Shown here one piece after another: positions 21,954 to 33,600 of a stretch of DNA of 64,000 nt (positions within the stretch are counted from its first letter, which is position 1; each line of letters opens with the position of its first letter). The notes beneath the pieces were generated by a model. That model searched no databases and was not told the DNA's origin. It worked only from the letters and a program-made list of their open reading frames with translations. The DNA lies in contig LUVW01000003.1 in assembly GCA_001661515.1 (NCBI GenBank), positions 733,053-797,052 of the forward strand, in the 5' to 3' direction. The DNA is from Capniomyces stellatus (lineage: Eukaryota; Kickxellomycota; Harpellomycetes; Harpellales; Legeriomycetaceae). The translations under genes were made by a program, and so were the position numbers.

Positions 21954-23981
21954 ATGGAAAAAGTATTGCTAAAAATTGCTAACCGCAAGGCTGCTGTAAG
22001 CTTTGTATGCCTATATGCCGTTATTAAAGTAAGAACTTTTTTGAGTAAAAAAATTTACATATTTGTATGTTTGTATGTTTATTTTTGTATGTTTATTTGT
22101 TTGTTTATATTTTTTTATATTTGTATGTTTACATTTTTATATCACATACGCAACCTTTGTGACATCGCAATAACATATCTATATAGGTTATCACATTGAT
22201 AATTTTTGATCCATTAAGAAAAATCCCCGGACCATGGTGGGCGAGATTCACGTCGCTCCCATTTATGATATCCCAAGCGCGCGGGACGGTGTTTTTGTTT
22301 TTAACAAAAATACATGAAGATTATGGCCCCATTGCAAAAATAGGTAGGGTTTAAAAAGTGTTTGTAATCAGCTAAACTAAAGCGGGTAAATCGAGTTTTA
22401 AAAACAGCATTGTGAATCATGGCTGTATAATAGGACCAGCAACTGTTTCGATCGCTGGCACAAAAGATGCAAAAAGGATACTTTCGTCTTATAGATATCC
22501 CAAATCAAAGGAGTACGAGAAAATGACCTCAATTCAGCCAAATCTGTTTTCAACGACTGATGAAAATTACAACCGCATGAGGGTAAACATATATTTTAGT
22601 CCTTTTAATTATTATTTTTTTAGATAAATTCATGTAAATTAGTAGAACCTAAATGTGAATTGCGCTTGTTGGAGTCCTTTGATCGATGTATTAATTTGCA
22701 GTATTGGAAATGTTATAGAGAAAACAGGTGGGGCCTGCTTTTACCTTTAGCAACCTGGAGCTGTTGGAGGAGCAGATATTCAATGATGGAATTGTGGCTC
22801 TCAAGTTGAAGCTAGAGGAGAAATTGCAGAGTGGAAATGGTGTAGGAGAACTCAACTACTTTTACACTTTTCAAAGTCTAACAGCGGATGTAATTGGAAA
22901 CATGTCGTTTGGTAGGAGCTTCAACGCTGTTGCTACAGACGGACATCCAATAATAGATTGGCTAGCTACAAGCATCAAAGTGGCTTCAATTGTAAGTACC
23001 GTGACAGTGCTTTATTATACTCAGTTTCAGCAAGCTTATTGTGGCTGAAAAACAAATTAATATTTTGAAAATGAAATAACCCATTTGTAGAGATCCAAGT
23101 TTCCGCTTATTATGAAAATGCCATATCTATTGCCCTTCCATTTTAAAAAAATGAGAGATTTAGTGAACTATACAAAGTCATGTATAAAAGAAAGATTTGA
23201 ATTGATTGAAAAGAACGGAATTGAAAACCAAAAGCTAGATATTCTTCAAATGTACATTAACGCCAAGGACTTTAACACTGGTAAAAGGTTAACAGACATA
23301 GACATTCTTACCGAAATGTTGATTATGCTTCTTGCGGGAACAGACACTACCAGCATCACCATGACCTGGCTGATCCACTTTTACACTTTGTTCCCAGAAG
23401 TCCACAAAAAAGTTGTTGAAGAAATTCGCACAACCTTCCCCAATACATCCAAGCTGATCAGAACCAGTGAAGCACGAAGCAAGTTGCCATATTTTACTGC
23501 TACTATCTACGAAGCTATGAGACTTAAAACAGTAGTTGGTGGCTCGTTTCCTAGAGACAGTTCCGATGAAGGAATACAGTTGTCCGACCACTACATTCCA
23601 AGGGACACCATCATGAACATATTTTTGGAGGGAGTCCACTATGACAAAAATATTTGGGATGAACCAAAGAAATTCAACCCAGACAGATTCATGGGACCAA
23701 ACGGCGATGAAATGAAGAAACATGTTCTGTCGTTTTCTCACGGCGTGAGAATATGTGTTGGAAGGAACTTGGCATGGACAGAGATATACACAGTGATCCC
23801 AAACCTTCTTAGAGAATATGATATTGAACTCCCAAAGGACTCATTTTACAACACAAACAAAATCGACCCCGAAACCAATCAGCCAAGATTCTTTGATGAT
23901 GCAGTTTACATCACCCGTAACCCGATTTACCCCGTCAGAGATTGTAGAGTGTTGTTTCGTAAACATCCATTTGAACAGTAG
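21954..23981 (+). CDS. Cytochrome P450, right member of a divergent pair
   Basis: Paralogue of the gene at 17073, transcribed away from it. Five exons: 21954-22028, 22187-22343, 22434-22582, 22719-22991, 23091-23981; introns of 158, 90, 136 and 99 bp. The first four exons have exactly the same lengths as in the left gene (75, 157, 149, 273) and the last exon (891) equals the left gene's last two added together, so both proteins are 514 residues. Exon 4 is started at AGA (22719), giving RKQVGP as in the partner. Motifs: KIPGPWW hinge, AGTDTTS at 300-306, EAMR at 359-362, FSHGVRICVGR with heme ligand Cys440. Substrate unknown; microsomal location inferred from the N-terminal hydrophobic segment. 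Confidence 0.9.
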
Positions 23982-24262
23982 CTGTAAATTTTTTTTTATA
24001 ATTGAAACAAAATATCGATTTGGAATGGGATGGATGGTTTTATTTGATTTTTCCTTTAATTAGTGATGGTTTTATTTTTATTTTTCTAGGGTTATTAAAT
24101 AAACTAAACAAAAACAAAAAACAAAAAAGCCAAACAAATAATAAAAAAATGCTGTTTAAAAGTTCAACCAATATTTATTCCAATAGTTGATATTATTATC
24201 CAAATTGTAATCAAGAAGTTTAATTCTCATCCCAAGTACCATCTTTATCTACTCTTTGTCAA

Positions 24263-25336
24263 TTAATTGCCATCGTCAAACTCTTCGATTTCATCATCTC
24301 CACCTTGCTCAGAACCAATGTCTACCTCTCCCGTTCCTCCTTCTTCAAGTTCATCAACCTCATTTCCGCCACTCAAGTTTCCGCTTCCAGTTATGTTGCC
24401 GTTTCCATCAATTGCAACACCACCTGTTACATTCTCACCGTTTATACTTCCGCTTCCTGTTATGTTGCCATTCCCATCAACTGTAATATTATCAATTGTA
24501 ATCTGACCTCCATTTGTTTGGCTTGAAGAAAGCGTTTGAGTTGCAACGTCTACTTGAGTCGCTGTTACCACTTGTTCTATTGGGATTACTATATTACCTC
24601 CACCGCTATTACCACCACCATTGGAGATATTCCCCAAATCTATAGTAACTACATTCGCACTGTTTCCATTGCTTCCACTGTTTCCAACATTGATGTCAAT
24701 TATGCCGTTTCCACCGTTGAAACTACCTCCACCGTTGAAACTGCCTCCACTATTGAAATCGCCTCCACCATTGAAACTGCCTCCACTGTTGAAACCACCT
24801 CCACCGCCAAGCAAACCTCCCAACCCACCTCCACCAATCAAACCTCCTAACCCACCTCCGCCAATCAAACCTCCTAGTTTACCACCTCCTCCTAATTTTC
24901 CCCCAAGCAAACCTCCTAGCTTGCCACCACCACCAAGCAAACCTCCTAGCTTACCACCGCCTCCTAATTTCCCCCCAAGCAAACCTCCTAGCTTTCCACC
25001 GCCTCCAAGCCCACCACCACCAAGCAATCCTCCTAGTTTACCACCACCCAACCTATCACCGCCGCCTAGAAGCTTTCTGTCTTTAGAACTATTGCTTTTT
25101 TTCACACCTCCATTTTGTTTTTTTGGCTTAAAAAGGTCTTTGTTGCTATTATGGCTGCCAACTATGGGCAATGGGTTGACCAGGTCCTTGTTGAAAGCAT
25201 TGGCGCTGTGATGTTTGGCTCTTCCAATTACTTTTACGTTGCTGTGGGCATCTGGGGTGCCACTTAGAACGGCAGCGTCTGTGCTTTGTGCAGCTAGAAA
25301 TAGGTATACTTGAAAATATATGCTAGTGAACTTCAT
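24263..25336 (-). CDS. Secreted glycine-rich repeat protein
   Basis: 357 residues with an N-terminal signal peptide (about 1-21, ending near STDA). A basic stretch follows, then about 100 residues of KLGGLLGGG-type repeats, a Gly/Asn/Ser/Phe repeat region (GGGSFNGG), two copies of DGNGNITGSG, and an acidic tail ending FDDGN. No cysteine-rich or catalytic domain and no GPI-type hydrophobic C terminus. Composition resembles structural or adhesive extracellular proteins, but no family can be named. It is convergent with the right P450 gene, 281 bp between stop codons. That it is a real gene is supported by the signal peptide, the length and the regular repeats. Confidence 0.75.
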   Translation of the reverse strand: MKFTSIYFQVYLFLAAQSTDAAVLSGTPDAHSNVKVIGRAKHHSANAFNKDLVNPLPIVGSHNSNKDLFKPKKQNGGVKKSNSSKDRKLLGGGDRLGGGKLGGLLGGGGLGGGGKLGGLLGGKLGGGGKLGGLLGGGGKLGGLLGGKLGGGGKLGGLIGGGGLGGLIGGGGLGGLLGGGGGFNSGGSFNGGGDFNSGGSFNGGGSFNGGNGIIDINVGNSGSNGNSANVVTIDLGNISNGGGNSGGGNIVIPIEQVVTATQVDVATQTLSSSQTNGGQITIDNITVDGNGNITGSGSINGENVTGGVAIDGNGNITGSGNLSGGNEVDELEEGGTGEVDIGSEQGGDDEIEEFDDGN

Positions 25337-28300
25337 GTTGATCCAAAGTGGTGCGTTTTAATTAATTATAAAAAAAGCTATTTTGTTTTAGAGTATATAT
25401 GATTTTGTGGATTTATTGAGTATTTATTGAGTATAAATCCTTGATCTTGAGCTATTGGTGTTTGTGTATGAATTAAAGCTCTTTAGACTGCGATATGGAT
25501 CCAGAGACGGAAAACTACTCTATATTTATACTAATCCTACTTCATAGTATAAATTCTGCTCCGAGCAACCCAGCTTTTTTTTTCAAGCTGCCAAATTGCA
25601 AAAAGCAACAGTTGTAAAAGAATATTAGTCGACTTTAAGAATGATTTGAGTTGTAGAAGCTTTGGAACAGCTAGTTTAGAGTGGAGAGCTTGTGTAATGT
25701 TGAATTACTAATCGGTAAAGCGAAATTACATGATTTTCACCTAATAAGTTTGAAATTTCTAAATTTATTGAAAGAAATATACTATTTATACATTTGTATG
25801 TACTGGCTTGGATCTAGTATTATTAGTTGATAAGCGTCAAGGAAAAGGTGTAAAAATAAGTATGGTTGGCTATAATCGATATGTTTCCTTTTCCTTTTTC
25901 CTTTGATTTGTAATTAACGTTGCATTAGAGAGAAGAAGAAAAAGTCAATAATTACAAACGCTTACAAAGAAAATTGGTAATGTTGACAAATTATTAAAGA
26001 AAGGTGGCCTAGTTCAAGAAAATTGACAACTAGTAAACTTGAAACTGATCTAAACAAGAACCACACCCCCTCATCAGTAATACGTTGTAAATTGTTGAAA
26101 ACTTTGTTCATCAAATAACTATTTGCATTATGTACAAGTCTACTTGATGGACTGGCTAGACTGTAAAAGTATTGAAAATGCACAGTAGTTTAGAACCAGA
26201 ACTATAATTAAATACCAACTGTGTCCGACTAAATTTGAACATATTTACGTAATGTTTGCTAACCTTTTAGGACAAATTAACAATACATTTGATAGTCTGG
26301 TTGATCGACTTATTGAATCTGTAATACAATTACATTTTGCGACTATTTTTTTGGAAGAGCGTATTTTTGTCCTGCTTTATCGAGTTCTGGATAAATAGTT
26401 TGAGCTTGGAAAACGTTACTAGCTACCGCCTATTGTTTTTATTAGTAGGGATCGTGTTAAATGGGGGTTGCCACTTACTTGTAATACGAATGCTGCGTTA
26501 ATGTTTTGACTATGACAATAACAATGGATGTGTATTCCTGTTATACTTTGAAAGTACGTTGTCAAATTATACAAGCCTGTTTATGTCCAGAAAAAAAACT
26601 TAGTGCTTGCGTTTTTTTCTTCTTTCCATTAAATAGATACTATACTGACTGTTGACTGAATGTATAGTTAGTGTGATGTGAACATGAGACTAACATGGCT
26701 TTTTTTAAAAAAAAACAAAAAACAAGTGTCCATTTCAATAAATAAATAAAAAACAAGCATCCAACATGAAATTTTAAAAGTCAGTGGTGATAGATTATAA
26801 GGAGCTAGATGATAAACTACAGCACTTGTGTAAAGTGGTTGAATTTAACTTCCCACGGTAGATGGTATAAACATTGTGTGGTGTCACAGGATATAACATA
26901 CAGCTACATTTCAATAAAATAAGACTATAATGATATATTGCGATAAGCTGTTACTTATTGTGTGCAATTCAGGCTGGGTCTGGTAGCCGTGAAGTATGCG
27001 TTAAAGAGCATTTGGCAAGACTGTGGCTACATTCTCCTATTGTTTTGTGTTTGTTTGGGCGTATATATCGTTTTGAATACAGTTAAAGTCACGCCTAAAC
27101 TTTTCTTGAGCCACATCCAATAGATGTAATACAATAAAGAGAGAAAATTAATAATAATAGAAATACAAAAGAATGACTACTATTATGGTGCTCCTTGTGA
27201 TGCAATCAGCTCGCGATAACAAGTGTTCAAGGTGGTAATAGTAAGCTATTATAAATCTTGAAGTTAGTTCAGTAAAAAATAGAAAGCTTGAAGGGAGTTC
27301 AAACGCAAATGAAAAAGTAGACAAATAATGTGATTGCAGGGTGATAGAATAAAATGAACAAGGTGTAACATGGGCTTGAGGAGGTTTTTAGTGTTGGTTT
27401 CTCTAGTGTGGGAGGGAGGAGAATTTATATGGACATGGATTTGGATGTGAGTTAGTATGTACTCGTATATTAAAAGTATCGAGGGTTTAATAGAAATGTA
27501 CTAACGTTAAATTTTAGTAAAAAGAAAAAACGTGCTGATGTTGGTGTTGCAAATTGTTATATAAGCGTAAGTAAAATAGCTTGGGTGGTTGACTTGCGAG
27601 GTAATAGGTAATGTGAAGGAGAGGCAACAAAGCAATAAAGAAATGGGATAATGTATAGTTGTGAATGTGATGTTCCAAAGGGTATATGATATCGGTCAAT
27701 AGGAAAAGAGCTCAAGAGTAGCGTGCAAGAATATGCCGTGGCAACATATCTGTATACAATACTTTCTGATTATACTGATAATCAGGAAATATATCACAAA
27801 CGATGAGCGAGCATGGATTTCAGTAAAGCGGATATTTGGTATTGTTGAGTTTAAAGTGATATGTTTTAGAGTGAAGTTTGGATGGACGTTGAATGAAAAC
27901 TAGTTGGATAAGGCTATGACACAATATGACCAAGAATTTGATATTCCTAAAACAAATAAAAGCACATAGTTTGGTGTATAGACGAATAGAGCTAGACTAG
28001 CTAGCAAGAGTAGAAAACGGGGGCAAAAGCAAGACTAAATACAATATTAAAAAGAAGAAAAAAAAAGGGAAAAGGAAAAGGAAAAGGAAAAGGAAAAGGA
28101 AAAGGAAAAGGAAAGCGACTGATACACAAGATTAAAAATGGAAACATTTGCAAAGTTGACAGCGATAATGGCGATGACAAGAGCGCTATTTTAAAATGCA
28201 GAAGAAAAGTCGACACTGTGAAGCGTTTTTGGCGAGTTTAACCAAGACAGTTTAAATATAGGGTAGAGGTAAACAAAAAATAGCAAGAACAAAAATAAAT

Positions 28301-28800
28301 AAATAAATAAGTAGGAAAAATCGCTACTATAAAAGCTGGCAAATCAAAGGGAGTTTATTTTGGTTTACAAATAAAGGCTAGCAGAGATTGAATTGAAAAG
28401 TAAAAGTAAATGCGAGGAACACGAGTGAATGGAAACAATAGTTTAGTTGAGAGATTCTATAAATAGCAATGAAGATCGCCCAAGTTAACAAGGTAAAATA
28501 AAGAACAAAAAACAAGACAATAAAATACAGTACCAGGATTTTAGAGCAAAAAACCAAGAGAATATAGTCCGTACACAAATACTTTATACCCTGTAATTAC
28601 CGAATTTAAAATAAAAGTATCAGAGTATATAAAGGAAAGGGGAGTATAGCGAAGCCTGAACAGTAAAGTAAAAGAGAAAAAAAAGCAAGATAAAAAAAAA
28701 ATACGAAACTGTATAATAAACCCCAAACAACAGTGACAGCATATTGGAACTGTAAGAAAGGAAGAGGAAAAGAAAAGAAAAGAAAAGAAAAAGGGCAATT
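25337..28800. other. Intergenic spacer, 3.5 kb
   Basis: Separates the glycine-rich protein gene and SEC20, which are transcribed away from each other. From about 28000 the + strand becomes purine-rich, with a GGAAAA repeat at 28067-28110, probably SEC20 leader or promoter. No other gene supported. Confidence 0.5.
28067..28110. repeat. GGAAAA hexamer repeat
   Basis: Seven or so tandem GGAAAA units in the purine-rich upstream region of SEC20. Confidence 0.8.
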
Positions 28801-30516
28801 ATGTTGGATGTTTGTGAGGAAATCGTATTGAATTTGGAAATTGAAGAGAGCGGAGCGCAGGAAGAGATTACGGAGCTTTATGGGTTTTTAGGAAATGAGC
28901 CGCAGCGACAAGAGTTGATTAATTCGTGTAAAGAGCGATTAAAAACAATTGAGGAGCTGATTGATGTAAGAAAACCAAAGTACAATAAACAAATAGTATG
29001 AAATTAAGAAGAGCTTAATTTCTTTTAAATAAACAAAAGTGAGCAATGAGGTATTTGTGGGAGAGGAGGAGGAGAAGGAGTGGGTATATTGTGGATTTAG
29101 GAAAAGAATATTTGAGGTGGTGAAAACAAAACAAAAAGCAGACAACTAAAACGGGGAATAAATGGGATAAAATAGAATTTGGAATGGACGAGCGAAGAGA
29201 ATGTGGATTACCATAACACGCGGGGGAAGTTGGTATCAAAGTATGAGGAGACAACCAAAAAGAAAAAAGCAGTGCTTAATAGGTTAGTGGAGATAAATAT
29301 ATAAAAAGAGAAGTAGAAATAAGAAAGGTGATAAATAAGGAAAGTAAAAGAGAGAAAGAAGAGGGCCATAAAGCAAGTAAATAAATAAATGTAGACTTCG
29401 TAAAGAGTATCGAGAGGCACTGTTACGGACACGAGTTAACAAATATAAGCAAGTAAATAGCGAGAGAGAAATGCTGTTGTCGGGGAGCATAACAGCAGGA
29501 GAACTGAGGAAGAGAAAAGCAAGGTAAGCAATATAGTGGTTGGTAATGGTTAAATGAGGGTGATTAAGAAAAACAAAAATAAAGTGTGGATTGGATTGGA
29601 TTGGGTTTGTAGGAGCGGAGAAGGAGTGGTGGGGGTAGCAAAAGAAGCGACACAGGCGCTGATAGAAACGGCAAAAATGATGTCAGACGAACTGGAGACA
29701 AGTGCACAAAACGTAACATTGCTGGCAGAATCGTCAAGAATGATAAAAAAGGGGAAAGAAAGACATGACCAGCTTGACCAGGTGCTGGGAATGTCAAAAG
29801 AGCTGCTGGTGGAGCTGGAAAGTTTGGACTGGAAGGACCGGCTGTTGATGCTGGTATCGTTTGTGTTTTTTGGGGTGGTTGTGGTTAGTATAGTGAGCAA
29901 GCGGGTTTACATTCCGTTTGTATCCGAGATGCTGAACGCAACAAACAAAATGGCCTACAATAGTGTAGTTGCAGTTCTGAAACGTTTAAACGTTTTTGGA
30001 TTGGTTTACAATCTGGTTGGTGGCGGAAATGTGGCCGGAATTGGGGGGGATGTGGCTGGTGTTGGCGGGGATTTGGCCGGTGTTGGTGCCGGGGCTATTA
30101 CCACTGGAACTTTGGCTGTGGCTAGCATTGTTGGTGCAAGCATGGGGACTTCTGTGACCATGGGCCTGCAACATACAGAAGCCGACAAACATGAAACGTA
30201 TTTGGATCTGCCAATCAGCAAAGATCAACGGTATATACAACATGAAAACGAATATGAAAACGAATATGAAAACGGAAAAGTAAATAGCGATGATGAAGAA
30301 AAAGGTGAGGATGAAACTCAAGACAATGAAGAAATGAGAGAAAGTGATACTGAGGAAAACAGAGAAAATGAAGAAAACGATACCAGTAGTAGTAAAGTCA
30401 CGCTTACAACAACCACAACTGTGCAAGAGACAGTTGTGCTTCAAGAAACCAAATACGTTGATGCTGATGGCGAAGAACAAATCCGCCAAGAACAGAACCA
30501 GAATGAAGAGCTTTAA
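28801..30516 (+). CDS. SEC20: SNARE Sec20 (BNIP1 family), four exons
   Basis: Sec20 is a Q-SNARE of the ER that receives COPI vesicles in Golgi-to-ER retrograde transport. I rebuilt four exons: 28801-28965, 29176-29282, 29395-29523, 29613-30516; introns of 210, 112 and 89 bp, phases 0, 2, 2. Product 434 residues. The joined centre (LRKEYREALLRTRVNKYKQ, then EMLLSGSITAGELRKRKAR) and the SNARE segment with SAQNVTLLAESS lead into a transmembrane helix (about 209-230) ending SKR, the layout of the Sec20 family. After the membrane comes an unusual Gly/Val/Ala-rich stretch and an acidic tail ending NEEL, similar to the HDEL that ends yeast Sec20. Confidence in family is high; exon 2 and 3 borders rest on phase, splice sites and sense of the joined protein. 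Confidence 0.85.
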
Positions 30517-30699
30517 AAGGAGGCATAATGACGATAATTGCTAGTAGTTTAGTTTGAAATTTAATATTTAATATTTGTTGTTGATAATTTAAAGATTTTA
30601 AAAATAAAGAAAAAAAAAAATATATATATAAAGTGTAAAATAAATCTAAATACGGAATGTATCATTGCTATAAAAGCGCCAACAAAAAGGCAAGTAGTA

Positions 30700-33600
30700 T
30701 TAAAGTAACGCGTTGGAGTTGGAGGGTATAGGAACCAGTTCAACAAGGGATTGGATAGAAGTGGAACCAGACTGGGTAGTAGAGAGAGAAATGCGTTTGA
30801 ATGCACTAGGTTTGGAAAAGGAAGAGCGTCCAACGCTTCCAAAACCAGTCATGTAATCGGAAGATTTAAAGTTAGAGGTAGCATTAGAACTATATTGGCC
30901 AGTGCCAGTACCAGTGCCAGAGCCAGATCCAGGGCCAAGCAGGTCAGATTCCCCGCCAACGCCACCAGACCCATGCCGAACGCCGCTGGTATAAAGGGGA
31001 TTTAGTTTGGCGTTAGGTTGTTTAAACAGGGACTTGGTGTTGGTATTAGTGTTGGTGTTGGTGTTGATGTTGGTGTTAGTGTTTGATGGGCGGTTCCCAG
31101 TGTCGCTTAAAGAAATGTTGTAGTAGTCGTAGAACCGAGCTGAAGAGTCTGTGTTGATCGAGTCGCTACGGACAGTTTGGGCAAGCAGGGAAAACGACTC
31201 TGGTGTTGGATCGAGTTCGGGAAACTTGACCTTGGAACCAGCCAGCGCCGGAAGATTTCCCGAGCCAAGTCCGGGAGCCCCAGCAACCGCTCTGCTAAAC
31301 AGGTGCTGGTTAGAGCTGTTGAGAATCTGGAACATATCTATGTTTGTATCGGTTCTGTTGCACTCTTGCGGCGATAGCAAGCTCAGCCTGTGCATTGGAA
31401 ACGGAACGTTGTGGCTGCTACTCAACTCCTGGCCCTCACGCCTACCGCCACCCAAGTCATCGCACACACTACACCCACTGCAGCTATTGCCACCACAACT
31501 AACCTCGTTTCTGTCCTCCTTATTCCTTACTATTGACGGTTGGCTGGGAGGCAGAGTCTTGAAATCAAAATTTGGGTAGTCAAAGTACAAACTCGCGTTG
31601 GATTTGAAGTCTGATGGGTTGCTTGTGAGGTTTCTATAACTGCTCTTCTTCTTGTGCACACCCAACCCTCCACCACTACCAGATTCACTGGACCCAACAG
31701 ACCCAATGCTGATAGGCTTGCTACTGGCTTTACTGATTCGTTTTTCTTCTTTTCTTTCTTCTTTACTTTCTTTTATTACCTCTTTACTTTCTTCTTTATC
31801 ACTTCCTTGTTCCTGAGTCTGAACATCAACATCAACATGAACCTGAACCTGAACCTGAACCTGAGTTTGTTCTTGATCTTCTTTCTTTAATCCGCCCAAC
31901 TTTTTCCCATTCCATTCACTAAGCTCGGCCGAATCAGGTTCTACAGTTTCTGGTCTTGAAGTTGAAGGTGTCAATTTCACCATTAAAAAATCCACATCAA
32001 TTCCCACCTCACCATCAAACCCTCTGTCTTCCTCGTTGTCACCATTTCCATTTCCATTTCCATTGCTATAAACCTCGGCTCCTTTTGTTCCTGGAACAAC
32101 TCTTGCTGAACTTGATGACTTTGATTTCTTTTTTGTCTGATCCTGCGTATTAATACCGATCTTTAGACTGTTTGGTTCGCTGATATTTCCAAGCTTGTTT
32201 AAAGCTTTTGGCTTTTCGGTCTGATCATCACAGTCTTGATTGCAAGTATTACTATTACTAGTATTATCACTATTACCATCCTCATTATTATCCTCTTTAT
32301 CATCCTCTTTGATGTCCTCTTTAATATTCTCATTAATACCCTCTTTATTATTGCCTATATTATTCGACTTTGGTGCCATAAACTGTTTGATGTTGATGTT
32401 GTTTACTTTTCCTGCTGCATTACTGGTGCTGCTGGTACCTGGGCTTGTCGAATTCAAAATATAACGTGGACTGTTATTGCTGCTACCATTAGCTGTTGTT
32501 GTAGCGGTAGCTGACGCAGTGCTGTTACTTATCGGTATAAACAAATCATCTTTTCCTCCTAGCAAATGGCCGGTAATCGGAATTGAAATTTTCTTGCTCG
32601 GTTTGTTGGTGATCTTGGACTTGGCTGAATGGAAGTTTAGTTGAATGTAGTCAATATCACTCAGACTAGACTTTTTCTTCACCTGGACCAACGCATTTTG
32701 GCCCGAATCAACTCCCGTTCTGTTGTTGACTGTGTCGATGGATAACGGCTCAATTTTAGACTGAGGCTGGGTCAGTTTTATAATCCGTTTGATCGCTTGC
32801 TCCTGTTTATTTTGTCCAAACTGCAACACCAAATTATTATGTTTAGTGGCTCCCAGATTCAATACCAAGTTTGGATTTTTGATTTTAAACTTGGAAACGA
32901 CATTATTCTGCTTGGGCTTGAACAAAATATGATCAAAGCCTAGACCAGTTCTGCTGCTTAAGCTATTCCTATTGCTTATGCTGGTTCTGTTACTTGTACT
33001 GTTTCTGTTGCTTGTACTGTTTCTGTTACTCATGCTGGTTCTGTTACTCATGCTGATTCTGTTACTTATGCTGTTTCTACTAGTATGACCATTTCGGTTG
33101 GCTGAGCTTCTTTTATCGGCAGAACTGTTGAGTTTAAAGCCTGAAAAGGATTTGGACATTGACATGCTTCTGTTTAAGTTGATGTCAATTCTGGGATTGA
33201 CATTCTGATTGGTTCTGGCAGAGTTGCGTTGTGTAACGCCACTTGTGCTTGTGAATTTGTTGAATTTTGTACCTGTACCTGTACCTGTACCTGTACCTGT
33301 ATTAGGCACAAGATTGATGTAATTTGAATCTGAATCTGAATCTGAATTTGAATTTGAATTAGAGTTGGAGGCATTATGGTTTGGTCCAGATGTTAATTCT
33401 AAAAAGCTATTTCCAGCTTTGACGGGTTGGTCAATGTTTTCATTGAAGTAGTCGGGTTGAATAATCGAATCTCTAGAGTTAGAAAAGAAGCTTTTGCTGT
33501 TAAAGTTGCTCATGGAGATAGAATTAGCCAATGACAGCATGTTTCCTGGACCTGCAGCAATACTGTTGTTGTTGCTAACAGACAAAGTACTGGTAAAAAT

